A model generated the notes under the pieces. That model was not told the DNA's origin. It worked only from the letters and a program-made list of their open reading frames with translations, and ran no database searches. A program made the translations under genes and the position numbers. Positions 20,532 through 29,820 of a stretch of 43,688 nucleotides of DNA are shown here, piece by piece (position 1 is the first letter of the stretch; every line of letters begins with the position of its first letter). The DNA comes from Phycisphaerae bacterium (GTDB lineage Bacteria > Planctomycetota > Phycisphaerae > UBA1845 > PWPN01): the NCBI GenBank assembly GCA_012729395.1, contig JAAYDF010000153.1, positions 1 to 43,688 on the forward strand. Reading direction: 5' to 3'.

Positions 20532-20662
20532 GATCAAGAGAAGACCGACGGATCTCATGATCTCATGCGAGGTTCAGCCGCGGTATGCCTGGTCGGCCAT
20601 CGAAAGCCGATCGTCTCCGTGCGCTCCGCACCTCGCGTGGTGCCATGTTTTTGCCGCCGGGG

Positions 20663-23600
20663 TCAAGACACACTTGCGACCGGCGCTACCGCCTCTGTCT
20701 TCCTGCCAAACGCCTTCTCGATCAGCACGTAGAACAGAGGGGTGAACAGCACCACCAGGACCGTACCGGTGACCATGCCGCCCAGCACCGCCGTGCCGAT
20801 AGCGTTCATGGCTCCGGCACCCGCGCCCGTGCTAAAGGCCAACGGCAAAACCGACAGACCGGTGGTCATCGAGGTCATCATGATCGGCCGAAGCCGCAGC
20901 TTCACGGCCTGGAGAGAGGACTCGATCAGACCCGTCCCCTGGGCCACGCCGGCCATCGCGAACTGAACGATCAGAATGGCGTTCTTCGTAGCCAACCCCA
21001 GCGTATTCAACAACCCGATCTGGAAGTAGACGTCGCTCGGCAACTCTCGCCAAGATGTCGCCGCAAAACCACCAATGACGCCCAACGGCAGAATCAGCAG
21101 AACCGCGATGGGAACATCCCACTTCCCGTACAACGCCGCCAGGAAGAGAAACACGATCAGGATCGAGAACGCATAGAGCAAACCGGTCTGGGCGGCCGCC
21201 TGCCGTTCCTGGTACGAAAGCCCCGTCCAGTCATAACCGATACCCTTCGGCAGCTTCGCGGTGATTTCCTCCATGGCCCGCATGGCCTCGCCCGAACTCC
21301 TGCCCGGCTGAGGCTCGCCCCACATGTTCATCGAGGGAAAACCGTTGAAACGCTCCAGCCGCGGCGAGCCGCTCGCCCATCGCCCCGTGGCGAACGAAGC
21401 GAAGGGCACCATTTCCCCGGCCATGTTCCGCACATACAACTTCTCCAGATCCCTGGGCAGCATCCGGTGAGGAGCGTCCGCCTGAACATAAACCCGCTTG
21501 ACGCGGCCGCCCTGGATGAAATCGTTGACGTACGCGCTGCCGAAAGCCGCGGAAATGGTACGGTGGATAGAGGTAATGGCCAGCCCTTGAGCACCCGCCT
21601 TCTCCCAATCCACGTCCAGTCGGTACTCGGGCACGTCCTCCAGACCGTTGGGACGCACCTTCGTCAGCCGCTGATCCGCTGCCGCCATGCCCAAAAGTTG
21701 ATTGCGGGCCTGCATCAAAGCGCCGTGCCCCACGCCGCCGCGATCCACCAACTGGAAGTCGAATCCTATGGCGTTGCCCAGTTCGCTCACCGGGGGCGGC
21801 GCGAACGCCACCACGATCGCGTCACGGATCTTGGAGAACGCCGCCATGGCCCGACCCGCCACCGCCTTGACCCTCAGATGCGGTTGATCACGCAAATCCC
21901 AGTCTTTCAACTTGACGAACACCATGCCGTTGCTCTGTGCCTGGCCGGAAAAACCCACCCCCGCGATGGTCATGCACGATTCCACCGCTTCTTTCTCGTG
22001 CGCCATGAAGTAGCTCTGGACCTCATCAGCGACCTCCTGGGTCTGCTCCAACGTAGAACCCGTGGGCATCAGAATCTGGGCCAGCAGGATTCCCTGATCC
22101 TCGTCTGGCAGGTAACTACTGGGAATCTTTACGAATAGCCATCCCAGGCCGGCCACCAGCATGGCGTACACCGCCACAAAACGCAGCTTCCGAGTGAGCG
22201 AGTAGCCGACCAGCGTCACAAGACCATCACGGAACCGGTTGAACACGCGGTCGAACGCCAGAAAAAACGGCCGAAGAAACCAGACCGCTCCTTCTGCCGC
22301 CTCATGCCCCTTGACGATCGGCTTGAGAATCGACGCACACAACACCGGCGTCAGAATCAACGCCACCAAGACCGACAACACCATGGATGTGACCACGGTC
22401 ACTGAGAACTGGCGGTAAATGATGCCCGTAGAGCCGGAGAAAAACGCCATCGGGCCAAACAGGGCCGAAAGCACCAGGGTAAAACCGATCAAGGCGCTGG
22501 TCACCTGCTCCATCGACTTGGCGGTCGCCTCCCGAGGCGAGAGGCCCTCCTCACTCATCAATCGCTCAACGTTCTCCACCACCACGATGGTGTCGTCCAC
22601 CAGCAGGCCGATGGCAATCACCAGCGCGAACATGGTCAACATGTTGAACGAGTATCCGAACGCCCCCAGCGCCGCACACGTGCCAAGCAATACCACCGGC
22701 ACGGAGATCGTGGGGATCAGCGTGGCCCGGATATTGCCCATAAACAGCCACATCACCAGGAAGACCAGCCCAATCGCCTGCCACAAAGAGTTGACCGCCT
22801 CGAGAATGGCTACCTTGACGAACGGTGTGGTGTCGTACGGATACACCACCTTCATCCCCTGCGGGAAGTAATAACTCATTTCCTCCATCTTCGATTTGAC
22901 CGCGTTGGCCGTCTCCAGGGCGTTAGCTCCCGGCGTCTGTCGAATGGCCATGATCGCGCTGGGCTTGTTGTTGTAGCGGCCCTCGATATCGTAGGACTCA
23001 GTACCCAGTTCGGTTCGGCCCACGTCCCGGATCCGCACAATGGAGCCGTCCGGATTGGTCCGCAGTGGTATGGCGGCGAATTCCTCCGGCGTTTGAAGAA
23101 GGTTCTGAACCACGATCGTCGCGTTCAGCCGCTGGCCCTCCACTGCCGGAAGCGCGCCAAACTGGCCGGCCGAAACCTCCACGTTGTAAGCCCGCAGACC
23201 CGCAATCACATCCTCTATGGTCAGGTGATAATTGGTCAGCTCATCCGGGTTCAACCAGATACGCATGGCATACTGGGAGCCAAACACCTCGACTTCGCCG
23301 ACGCCCGGCACGCGCGACAGCACCTTCTCCAGGTTCGACTGAGCGTAGTCGCGCAGATCGTGGCCATTCATGCTCCCGTCTTCGCTAACAAGCCCGACGA
23401 ACAACAGCCAGTTCCGCGTCGATTTGCTCACCTTGACGCCCGATTGCTGCACCACCTCCGGCAAGCTGGCCATAGCAAGTTGCAGCTTGTTCTGAACCTT
23501 GGCCCAAGCCAGATCCGGATCCGTCCCCGGCTTGAAGGTCAACTCGATCCGCGACGTGCCCGAGGAATCGCTCGTGCCGGCCAGATACAGCATGTCGTCG

Positions 23601-23818
23601 AAGCCGGTCATCTTCTGCTCGATGATCTGCGTCACGCTGTTCTCGACCGTCTGGGCCGACGCTCCAGGATACTGGGATTCGATGGCAATGCCCGGAGGAG
23701 CGATCGGCGGATACTGCGCGATGGGCTGATTGTACGTGGCCAAGCCGCCCAGCAGCATGATGCAAATGGCAATAACCCAGGCAAATACCGGGTGATCTAG
23801 GAAGAATCTCGATAGCAT
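20663..23818 (-). CDS. RND multidrug efflux transporter (AcrB/HAE1 type)
   Basis: A 1051-residue inner-membrane proton/drug antiporter of the hydrophobe/amphiphile efflux family. The N-terminus MLSRFFLDHPVFAWVIAI is typical, and the ATG at 23818 places it correctly. It has the twelve-helix pattern with two large periplasmic loops. The proton-relay pair lies in GLLVDDTIVVVENVERLM, the partner Lys in LGLATKNAILIVQFA, and the Arg in LRLRPIMMTSMTTG. It lacks any sign of truncation. It follows the adaptor gene by 13 bases and is the last gene of the efflux operon. The exported substrates cannot be read from sequence. Confidence 0.95.
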   Translation of the reverse strand: MLSRFFLDHPVFAWVIAICIMLLGGLATYNQPIAQYPPIAPPGIAIESQYPGASAQTVENSVTQIIEQKMTGFDDMLYLAGTSDSSGTSRIELTFKPGTDPDLAWAKVQNKLQLAMASLPEVVQQSGVKVSKSTRNWLLFVGLVSEDGSMNGHDLRDYAQSNLEKVLSRVPGVGEVEVFGSQYAMRIWLNPDELTNYHLTIEDVIAGLRAYNVEVSAGQFGALPAVEGQRLNATIVVQNLLQTPEEFAAIPLRTNPDGSIVRIRDVGRTELGTESYDIEGRYNNKPSAIMAIRQTPGANALETANAVKSKMEEMSYYFPQGMKVVYPYDTTPFVKVAILEAVNSLWQAIGLVFLVMWLFMGNIRATLIPTISVPVVLLGTCAALGAFGYSFNMLTMFALVIAIGLLVDDTIVVVENVERLMSEEGLSPREATAKSMEQVTSALIGFTLVLSALFGPMAFFSGSTGIIYRQFSVTVVTSMVLSVLVALILTPVLCASILKPIVKGHEAAEGAVWFLRPFFLAFDRVFNRFRDGLVTLVGYSLTRKLRFVAVYAMLVAGLGWLFVKIPSSYLPDEDQGILLAQILMPTGSTLEQTQEVADEVQSYFMAHEKEAVESCMTIAGVGFSGQAQSNGMVFVKLKDWDLRDQPHLRVKAVAGRAMAAFSKIRDAIVVAFAPPPVSELGNAIGFDFQLVDRGGVGHGALMQARNQLLGMAAADQRLTKVRPNGLEDVPEYRLDVDWEKAGAQGLAITSIHRTISAAFGSAYVNDFIQGGRVKRVYVQADAPHRMLPRDLEKLYVRNMAGEMVPFASFATGRWASGSPRLERFNGFPSMNMWGEPQPGRSSGEAMRAMEEITAKLPKGIGYDWTGLSYQERQAAAQTGLLYAFSILIVFLFLAALYGKWDVPIAVLLILPLGVIGGFAATSWRELPSDVYFQIGLLNTLGLATKNAILIVQFAMAGVAQGTGLIESSLQAVKLRLRPIMMTSMTTGLSVLPLAFSTGAGAGAMNAIGTAVLGGMVTGTVLVVLFTPLFYVLIEKAFGRKTEAVAPVASVS

Positions 23819-23831
23819 GGATTTTCTCTGC

Positions 23832-25163
23832 TTACTTTGATTGCTCGGACGGCGCAACAGCTTTCTCAGCCACGGGATGGTCGTCATGCCCCGCGACGAA
23901 CTCGACAGCCTTCACGGAAACATCGGGCCTGACTTTCTGGCTGCCTTCCACAATAACCCGATCACCCTCCTCAAGGCCCGACGCCACAAGCCATCGGTTG
24001 CCGATGGCCCGATCCAGGACCAGCATCCGCTGTTGCACCTTGCCCTCGGCGTCGACAATCATGGCGATCGGATCGCCTTTCGGATTGCGTTGGACACCCT
24101 GCTGCGGGACCAAGATGGCCTGCTCGTTGACTCCCTCCGTAATCACGACTCGCACGAACATGCCCGGCAGAAGAACACTCTGCGGATTCGGAAACACCAC
24201 CCGCAGAATGACTGACCCGGTCGTCGGGTTCACCGTCACATCCTGGAATTGCAGCGTCCCTTCCGACGCATATGGCATGTCGTCTTCCAGGATGAGCTTG
24301 ACCTTGTCCTGATTGGTCCCATTCTGATTCAGACGACCGTCCGCCAAGCGACGCTGCAAACGCAGTAGTTCCGCGGTCGACTGCGGCACATCCACATAAA
24401 TGGGGTCCATTTGTTGGATCGTCGCCAAGGCCGTGGACTGGTACGCCGTCACCAACGCACCATCCGTCACGCTTGATTTGCCGATGCGACCGGAGATCGG
24501 AGCCGTCACCTGTGTATACGCAAGGTTGATCCGCGCCGTCTCCAACGCCGCCTTCGCCTGCTGAATGCTCGCCTCCGCCACCGAAATGGCCTTCCGGTCG
24601 CTCTCCAATTGAGCCTCGGCGGCACGCAACGCGGCCTCCGCGACCGCGGCTTCGGTCACCACCCGGTCACGCTCGCTTCCGGAGACCGCGTTCGCCTTGA
24701 AAGCCTCTTCAAAGCGATCACGGTTAATCCTCGCCAGCTCCAGCGTCGCCTTCTGACGGACAACCCCCGCTTCGCTGGCCACCAATGCCGCACGCGCCCG
24801 TTCCGCGCTCTCTTCCGTCACAGCCAGATTGGCCGTGGCACTATTCATCGCAGCCTCAAACGGAGCAGGATCAATCTGGTAGAGTACCTGGCCAGCCTTG
24901 ACATCAGAACCTTCCTCAAAGAGGCGTTTTTGTATCAAGCCGTTGACCTGCGGTCGGATCTCCGAAACCAGGAAGGCGGACGTGCGGCCGGGCAGTTCCG
25001 TCGTGATGATCGCCCGCTCCGCGCCCACGGTCACGACGGCCACCTCCGGCGGGCCGGCCTGCATAGGCCCGGCACCGCTCCCCGCCCTTTCGCAGCCGGT
25101 CAGCACCGCCAGCCCAAGAGTAGAAACACCAAACCACAATGCGCTACGACATAGGATCCGCAT
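23832..25163 (-). CDS. RND efflux periplasmic adaptor lipoprotein (AcrA/MexA type)
   Basis: A 443-residue membrane-fusion protein. The signal peptide ends in the lipobox LTGC (C24). The lipoyl-like half-domain is split around a long alpha-hairpin (about residues 100-210, rich in AEAALRAAEAQLES-type heptads), followed by beta-barrel and membrane-proximal domains (ITEGVNEQAILVPQQGVQR). It links the pump to the outer-membrane factor. The ATG at 25163 has GAGG six bases upstream. It sits between the outer-membrane factor and pump genes on the same strand. Confidence 0.93.
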   Translation of the reverse strand: MRILCRSALWFGVSTLGLAVLTGCERAGSGAGPMQAGPPEVAVVTVGAERAIITTELPGRTSAFLVSEIRPQVNGLIQKRLFEEGSDVKAGQVLYQIDPAPFEAAMNSATANLAVTEESAERARAALVASEAGVVRQKATLELARINRDRFEEAFKANAVSGSERDRVVTEAAVAEAALRAAEAQLESDRKAISVAEASIQQAKAALETARINLAYTQVTAPISGRIGKSSVTDGALVTAYQSTALATIQQMDPIYVDVPQSTAELLRLQRRLADGRLNQNGTNQDKVKLILEDDMPYASEGTLQFQDVTVNPTTGSVILRVVFPNPQSVLLPGMFVRVVITEGVNEQAILVPQQGVQRNPKGDPIAMIVDAEGKVQQRMLVLDRAIGNRWLVASGLEEGDRVIVEGSQKVRPDVSVKAVEFVAGHDDHPVAEKAVAPSEQSK

Positions 25164-25223
25164 ACCTAACCTCTATTCACAACGGCATTCGCCCTGTCTT
25201 CCACGGCAGTTTCCCGGCCATGC

Positions 25224-26945
25224 TCAACGCGCTTCCCCGCCATCCTCCGAGACACGATCCCAAGGCAGCGACGTCGTCCCCCCTGAGAAGAAGAAGTCCA
25301 CCGGACGGTGCAACGCGTCCAGTTCATCCTCCAGATACTCCTCCTGCGGCGTCACGTCCGGCGACCAACCGCCCCCCAACGCCTTGTAGAGCGACACCAG
25401 GTTGACCGCCACCTGCCCCCTGCTCTGGGCAAGCGTGCTTTCGAGACTCGCCAGCGACCGCTGGGCATCCAGCACGTTCTGGAAGTCCACGAGATCGTTA
25501 CGATACAACGCTTCAGCCAGCTTTACCGAACGATCGGCCGCCTCCACGGCCCGTACCAACGCATCCCGGCGTGCCTGCTCCCGCTTGTAGGCCACCAGCG
25601 AGTTCTCGACCTCTTGCAGAGCCGTCAACACCGTACGCTCATAGAACACGTAGCACTGATGCGTCACCGCCTCCTGAGCCGCAATGCGATTGAGATTCCG
25701 CAAACCGTCGAAAATGTTCCATCGCACAGAAGGACCAAACCGGTATGAGACGCTGCGGGCATCAAGCAAATGAGCCGCGTCCGTCGCTTCAAATCCGAAC
25801 GTGCCCGAGAGCGTAAACCGAGGATACAACTCCGACGCGGCCACTCCGATCTGCGCGGTCTGGGCGGCCAGACGCCTTTCCGCAGATCGGATGTCCGGAC
25901 GCTGCCGAAGAATGTCCGCCGGAACGCCCACGAAAACCTCGGTCGGAGGGGCGGGAATCGGGGCCGTCGGCGACAGCTCATCGCAGAGTGCACGCGGCTC
26001 CTGACCAAGCAAAACGCCCAGCCGATACATGCTCATCGACAAACCGCTCTCAAGCTGAGGCAGATACGATTCCGTCGTCGCCAGGTTGGTCACCGCCTGC
26101 TGAACATCGAGTTCCTTCGCCAACTGCAGAGCCAGCCTCGCCTCGGTCAGCGAAAGCGTCTCTTTCTGCAGGGCGATGTTACGTTCGATCGACTCTATCT
26201 CACTTTGCAGCGTGCGAATCTCGATGTACGTGGCGGCCACTTCCGCGACCAGCGTCACCAGCGTGCCGCGGTAGTCCTCGACCGTAGCCTCCAGCACCGC
26301 GTCCGCCGACTCGATGTTGCGTCGGATGCCGCCGAACACATCAATTTCCCACGAGGCATCAAAGCCCGCCGCGTGAAGGTTGATCTCGTCCGTATCGCGG
26401 CCACTGGATGGTGTGGGAATCATGCCCACCAAACCCGTGGCCACCGAATTCGTGACCGCAGGAATACCCGGAACGGCCGTCCCCAACCCCGTGCCGACCA
26501 CGTTGCCCGCGATGCCCCGGGCCACCGTGTTGCCGAACGTCTCGAACCTGCCCGGCGACTGAGGAGTGGCCGTCGGACCGTTCGCGCTGCCCTTGGACCG
26601 CGAGTAACTGCCGTCGCCCCCCAGGGAAGGAAGCAATTCACCCGCCGCCACACCTCGCAACGCGCGGGCCTCGCGAATCCGTAATACCGCCAGCCGAAGA
26701 TCCAGGTTCCCCTCCACCGCCCGCTCGATGAGACCTGAGAGCTGCTCGTCCTCAAAAACCCCCCACCATCGCTGCACATCCGCCGCCCCCGCCTGTAACC
26801 CCTCGGTGGCCGACTGGTGCCACTGCTCGGGAACCTGCGGACTCGGCGCCCGGTAGTCGGGTCCGACGGTGCAGCCGGCCATCGTCACCACCACGCCAAC
26901 CAGCGTCGACGCGGCAACCTGAAGTAAACTCCGTTGCTCTCTCAT
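25224..26945 (-). CDS. outer-membrane efflux lipoprotein (OprM/NodT type)
   Basis: A 573-residue TolC-like channel lipoprotein. The signal peptide ends in lipobox MAGC (C25), followed by VGPDYRAP, the hallmark opening of the NodT/OprM family. Two outer-membrane-efflux repeats follow. The start at 26945 has GGAG five bases upstream; an upstream in-frame extension is not supported. A Gly/Thr-rich insertion around residues 130-190 (VVGTGLGTAVPGIPAVTNS) is longer than in typical members, and a C-terminal tail after VNLVSLYKALGGGW carries about 45 extra residues. First structural gene after the regulator. Confidence 0.92.
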   Translation of the reverse strand: MREQRSLLQVAASTLVGVVVTMAGCTVGPDYRAPSPQVPEQWHQSATEGLQAGAADVQRWWGVFEDEQLSGLIERAVEGNLDLRLAVLRIREARALRGVAAGELLPSLGGDGSYSRSKGSANGPTATPQSPGRFETFGNTVARGIAGNVVGTGLGTAVPGIPAVTNSVATGLVGMIPTPSSGRDTDEINLHAAGFDASWEIDVFGGIRRNIESADAVLEATVEDYRGTLVTLVAEVAATYIEIRTLQSEIESIERNIALQKETLSLTEARLALQLAKELDVQQAVTNLATTESYLPQLESGLSMSMYRLGVLLGQEPRALCDELSPTAPIPAPPTEVFVGVPADILRQRPDIRSAERRLAAQTAQIGVAASELYPRFTLSGTFGFEATDAAHLLDARSVSYRFGPSVRWNIFDGLRNLNRIAAQEAVTHQCYVFYERTVLTALQEVENSLVAYKREQARRDALVRAVEAADRSVKLAEALYRNDLVDFQNVLDAQRSLASLESTLAQSRGQVAVNLVSLYKALGGGWSPDVTPQEEYLEDELDALHRPVDFFFSGGTTSLPWDRVSEDGGEAR

Positions 26946-27027
26946 GGTCACTCCAAAGGTAGCGATGCCTTCACATCGGGATGTTCTGTCACGCGGGCTT
27001 CCTGGGCCCAGCCTCGCATTGTGTGTC

Positions 27028-27732
27028 TCATGCCTCATCGCTGGGCGGCTCCGCGGGCAACACCTGCTCCTCGTCAGCTCCCAGCGCATCCGACGACAAA
27101 CCCAACGCCGCAACAGCATCCCTCAGAACCCGCCCCTCAAGCTTGACTAGGTAGTCCTCCGGGTAACTATCGCAGCCCAGAAGTTGGATCACAACCCTGC
27201 TGTGATCGGAATGGAACACGATCGGCCCGAGCAGCATCTGTATCCACAGGAACACCTCGGTCGCCGACCAGTCCGGGCGAATGCGACGAATGAAGCTCTC
27301 CATCGCCGCGAAAAGAGGATTCACTGTATGAGTTTGCAGGAAGTCGCACAGCGGGCCCTCCTGCTGAAGCACTCGATAGACGACACGAGAGCACCAACGC
27401 GGTCGGCCAGAGGCCAATACCTTCCTCACAAAACGCTGGACAACCCTGCGAACAGTTCGGACCTCCGCCTGCACGCTATCGAGCCCATGCATGCTCTCCT
27501 CGATCAGAGCCGGCAAGGAGCAGTCCTCATCGACCTGACAGGCAAAACGCAGAACCTCCTTGAAAAGCTCTTCCTTGCCGCCGAAATGGTAGTGAATCGT
27601 GCCCAGGTTCACACCTGCACGTTCCGCAACCGCCCGCGTCGAAACCTCACCCACGCCACGCTCAGCCAGCAGTTCGCCTGCCGCCTGAATAAGCGATTGC
27701 TTGGTTCGTTCGCTGGTTGCGTACGTGCTCAT
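27028..27732 (-). CDS. TetR-family transcriptional regulator
   Basis: A 234-residue repressor-type regulator. The N-terminal helix-turn-helix is at residues about 10-56 (ELLAERGVGEVSTRAVAERA, then GTIHYHFGGKEELF). The C-terminal ligand domain resembles the CecR/YbiH type. It is the first gene of a four-gene operon with the outer-membrane factor, adaptor and pump, 82 bases before the next gene. It therefore most likely represses its own operon and is released by a pump substrate. A good promoter lies just upstream at 27784-27812; the operator probably overlaps it. Confidence 0.92.
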   Translation of the reverse strand: MSTYATSERTKQSLIQAAGELLAERGVGEVSTRAVAERAGVNLGTIHYHFGGKEELFKEVLRFACQVDEDCSLPALIEESMHGLDSVQAEVRTVRRVVQRFVRKVLASGRPRWCSRVVYRVLQQEGPLCDFLQTHTVNPLFAAMESFIRRIRPDWSATEVFLWIQMLLGPIVFHSDHSRVVIQLLGCDSYPEDYLVKLEGRVLRDAVAALGLSSDALGADEEQVLPAEPPSDEA

Positions 27733-27783
27733 GACAGCGCCACACCGTCCATTCAGCCGACCACACTGGCCGCCACGACGAGA

Positions 27784-27812
27784 AGCTTAATCATTCGACC
27801 CAAATTAGTCAA
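27784..27812 (-). promoter_or_regulatory. sigma70-type promoter for the tetR-RND efflux operon
   Basis: On the minus strand TTGACT (27812-27807), a 17-base spacer and TAAGCT (27789-27784) form a plausible promoter about 50 bases upstream of the regulator start. The TTGACTAATT segment is AT-rich compared with its surroundings and is a reasonable place for the TetR operator, but no clean palindrome was found. Confidence 0.55.
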
Positions 27813-28185
27813 GCGAGCAAATCTTTGATCTGATAAAGTCGCGACGGATTCACCCAGCACTGCACCCACGAACGTAGAGTCTTCGCACCATGCATCGGGG
27901 CCTTCCGATCAAGGGGCCTGTAGGGCCATCTCACAAGACGACAACGCGTAATTCCCCGCGTCTTTTCACCAGGCGCTCTCCCCGCCCACGCATACCTTAC
28001 CTTATATCAGACAATATGTTGCATCGGATGAAGATGCGGCAACGGTCTGCCGCCACCGCCGCCGAGCTCTCCCCCCAGCAGTGCCTGCATGCACCACGAG
28101 CAGCCAAACGCAGGAGCGGAAAAAACGCGACCCATGATGATTCCACGTGGGTTGTTTGCGCTTTCGAGATGTGCTGGCAAATCCA
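27813..28185. other. intergenic region upstream of the efflux operon
   Basis: A 373-base stretch between the efflux promoter and tRNA-Glu. It is more AT-rich in places (for example TTATATCAGACAATATGTTG near 28000-28020). No gene, tRNA or strong terminator was recognised. A bulged CGCG hairpin followed by TTTT near 27942-27968 is too weak to call. Confidence 0.4.
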
Positions 28186-28258
28186 TGACCCCAGCGGGAT
28201 TCGAACCCGCGTTGCCGGCGTGAAAAGCCGGTGTCCTAGGCCTCTAGACGATGGGGCC
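28186..28258 (-). tRNA. tRNA-Glu (anticodon TTC)
   Basis: A 73-base cloverleaf on the minus strand. The acceptor arms GGCCCCA and TGGGGTC pair (one G-T), the anticodon stem CCGGC/GCCGG closes the loop TTTTCAC with anticodon TTC, and the T-arm contains GGGTTCGAATCCC. The discriminator is A and the CCA end is not encoded. A promoter and a leader hairpin precede it. Confidence 0.96.
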
Positions 28259-28263
28259 GCCGA

Positions 28264-28327
28264 CCGACGGCCAGGGGGCCCGTCGGCTAGAACCAAGCAG
28301 TATAAACGCCGCGACAACGCAAGGCAA
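28264..28327 (-). promoter_or_regulatory. promoter and leader hairpin of tRNA-Glu
   Basis: On the minus strand TTGCCT (28327-28322), a 17-base spacer and TATACT (28304-28299) form a promoter about 40 bases before the tRNA 5' end. Between them and the tRNA, CCGACGG and CCGTCGG (28286-28280 and 28270-28264) form a 7-bp hairpin in the leader, possibly helping 5' end processing. Confidence 0.6.
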
Positions 28328-28377
28328 ATCAGCCATCGCCCGCCAAAGGCGCTACGCCCGGCTCAAGTCATCCGCCC

Positions 28378-28875
28378 TCACTCATCGCCTTCAGCCCATC
28401 GCGACAAAGCGGCCAGCAGTCGGGCGGAGCCGGGGCCCCCTGCGGCACATACGAGCGTACGAGCCTCCTCGGCGGCGGGCGACAAGCGAATCGTCAGAGT
28501 ATCCGGCGGAAGCAGGTCGACCACTCGGTCGGCCCACTCGACCACCACCACCCCCTGGGTGAGCATCTCATCGAAACCAAGGGCCTCCAGGTCCCCGCCG
28601 CCCCGCAACCGGTATGCATCCACATGGTGGATTCGCAGTTCCTGCCCGCCCTCTGCGGCCTCGTACTCGTTCACCAGGACGAACGTGGGGCTGTTCACCC
28701 GGCGCGGATCAGCCACCCCCGCCCCCGCCGCGAGCCCTTTCACCAGCGTCGTCTTGCCCGCCCCGAGCGGACCGATCAGGGCAATGACTTGGCCGGCCAC
28801 CAGAGCCGCCCCGAGGGCTCGACCCAAGGCCTGCGTCTCCTGAGGCCCACGGCTGTGCAGAGTGATCGCGGTCAT
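28378..28875 (-). CDS. tsaE: tRNA threonylcarbamoyladenosine biosynthesis ATPase TsaE
   Basis: A 165-residue P-loop protein of the TsaE family, the ATPase of the complex that makes t6A37 on ANN-decoding tRNAs. Walker A is IGPLGAGKTTLVKG. The family segments NSPTFVLVNEY, HHVDAYRL and VVVVEWADRV are in order. The start ATG at 28875 overlaps the stop of thiL (ATGA), which fixes the start. TsaB, TsaC and TsaD are not in this window. Confidence 0.93.
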   Translation of the reverse strand: MTAITLHSRGPQETQALGRALGAALVAGQVIALIGPLGAGKTTLVKGLAAGAGVADPRRVNSPTFVLVNEYEAAEGGQELRIHHVDAYRLRGGGDLEALGFDEMLTQGVVVVEWADRVVDLLPPDTLTIRLSPAAEEARTLVCAAGGPGSARLLAALSRWAEGDE

Positions 28876-29816
28876 CGGAAGTGCTCGTAACCTCGTGGCT
28901 CCAACGGTTCGCGCCGACCATCGGCTGACAACAGGGTCATCGCCGATCGCCCGGCTGTTGAGCACACGACGATGCGACCCACCGGAATGAGCCCGCCGCC
29001 AGTAGACACCCGCAAGTCGGCCAAGGCCGCCTCACCGACCACCAGTAACTCGAAATCCTCGCCATCGCTGAGGGCGTGATCGAGCGGGGTACGCCCGTCG
29101 GTCTCCGCCATCGCTTGGGCATCCGCACTCACCATCCCGGCCAAAGCCTCAGCCGACAACTCCGCATCACACGCCGACGCCCGGCACAGCCGATCCAGGT
29201 CCATCGCCAAGCCGTCGGAGATATCCATCATCGCGTGCAGACCGGGCTCGCCGGCCAGAAGCGCGGCCAAGTCCAACCGCGGCACAAACTCCATGTGCCG
29301 TCCGACCAGACTGCCGCCCAACGGCCCTGATACGAAGATCGTGTCGCCCGCCCTCGCCCCGCAACGCCGCATCGGCCCGCGATTTGGAGCCATCGGCTCG
29401 GCCAGCACGGTCACGTCGATTGCTAACCGCCCGCGCCAGCTCGTCGTGTCTCCGCCCACAATCGGACAGCGGAACTCGTCGGCGAGTCTGCCCATTCCCT
29501 CGTAGAGACGCTGCACATCCGCCAGAGTCATCGTTGGCGGCAGCGCCACGCTGACCGTCGCCGCTCGTGGCCAGCATGCCGCCGCCGCACAATCACTGAG
29601 CGAACAGGCCAACGCCTTGCGCCCAATAGCCTCGAAGCTGTGCCGACCCGTCTCGAAGTGCACACCGTCCAGCAGCATGTCCGCCGTCACCGCCACCAGC
29701 GAACCGTCCAGACGCACCGCCGCCAAGTCGTCGCCGATCCCCACCGGCACGCGAGTCGCGTCGGCGACGAACCGTTCCCGCAGCCACTGAACCAGCGCGT
29801 TTTCGCCTTCAGGCAT
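28872..29816 (-). CDS. thiL: thiamine-monophosphate kinase
   Basis: A 314-residue kinase of the PurM/ThiL fold that phosphorylates thiamine monophosphate to thiamine diphosphate. Recognisable blocks are GIGDDLAAV, ADMLLDGVHF, CPIVGGDTTSW, MMDISDGLAMDLDRL and ALSDGEDFELL. The ATG at 29816 lies four bases past the argH stop. The order argH-thiL-tsaE with 4-base spacing and a 4-base overlap points to a single transcript. No TPP riboswitch was seen. Confidence 0.95.
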   Translation of the reverse strand: MPEGENALVQWLRERFVADATRVPVGIGDDLAAVRLDGSLVAVTADMLLDGVHFETGRHSFEAIGRKALACSLSDCAAAACWPRAATVSVALPPTMTLADVQRLYEGMGRLADEFRCPIVGGDTTSWRGRLAIDVTVLAEPMAPNRGPMRRCGARAGDTIFVSGPLGGSLVGRHMEFVPRLDLAALLAGEPGLHAMMDISDGLAMDLDRLCRASACDAELSAEALAGMVSADAQAMAETDGRTPLDHALSDGEDFELLVVGEAALADLRVSTGGGLIPVGRIVVCSTAGRSAMTLLSADGRREPLEPRGYEHFR

Positions 29817-29820
29817 GAGG

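Noticed and set aside
20585-22138. Plus-strand frame of 517 codons
   Set aside because: Antisense to the RND pump; its composition is His/Arg/Gln-rich and it has no domain.
27942-27968. Plus-strand terminator upstream of tRNA-Glu
   Set aside because: The CGCG hairpin is bulged, the T-run is only four long and no plus-strand gene lies upstream.
28872-29816. TPP riboswitch controlling thiL
   Set aside because: thiL starts four bases past argH with no leader, and no THI-box-like sequence was seen upstream of argH.
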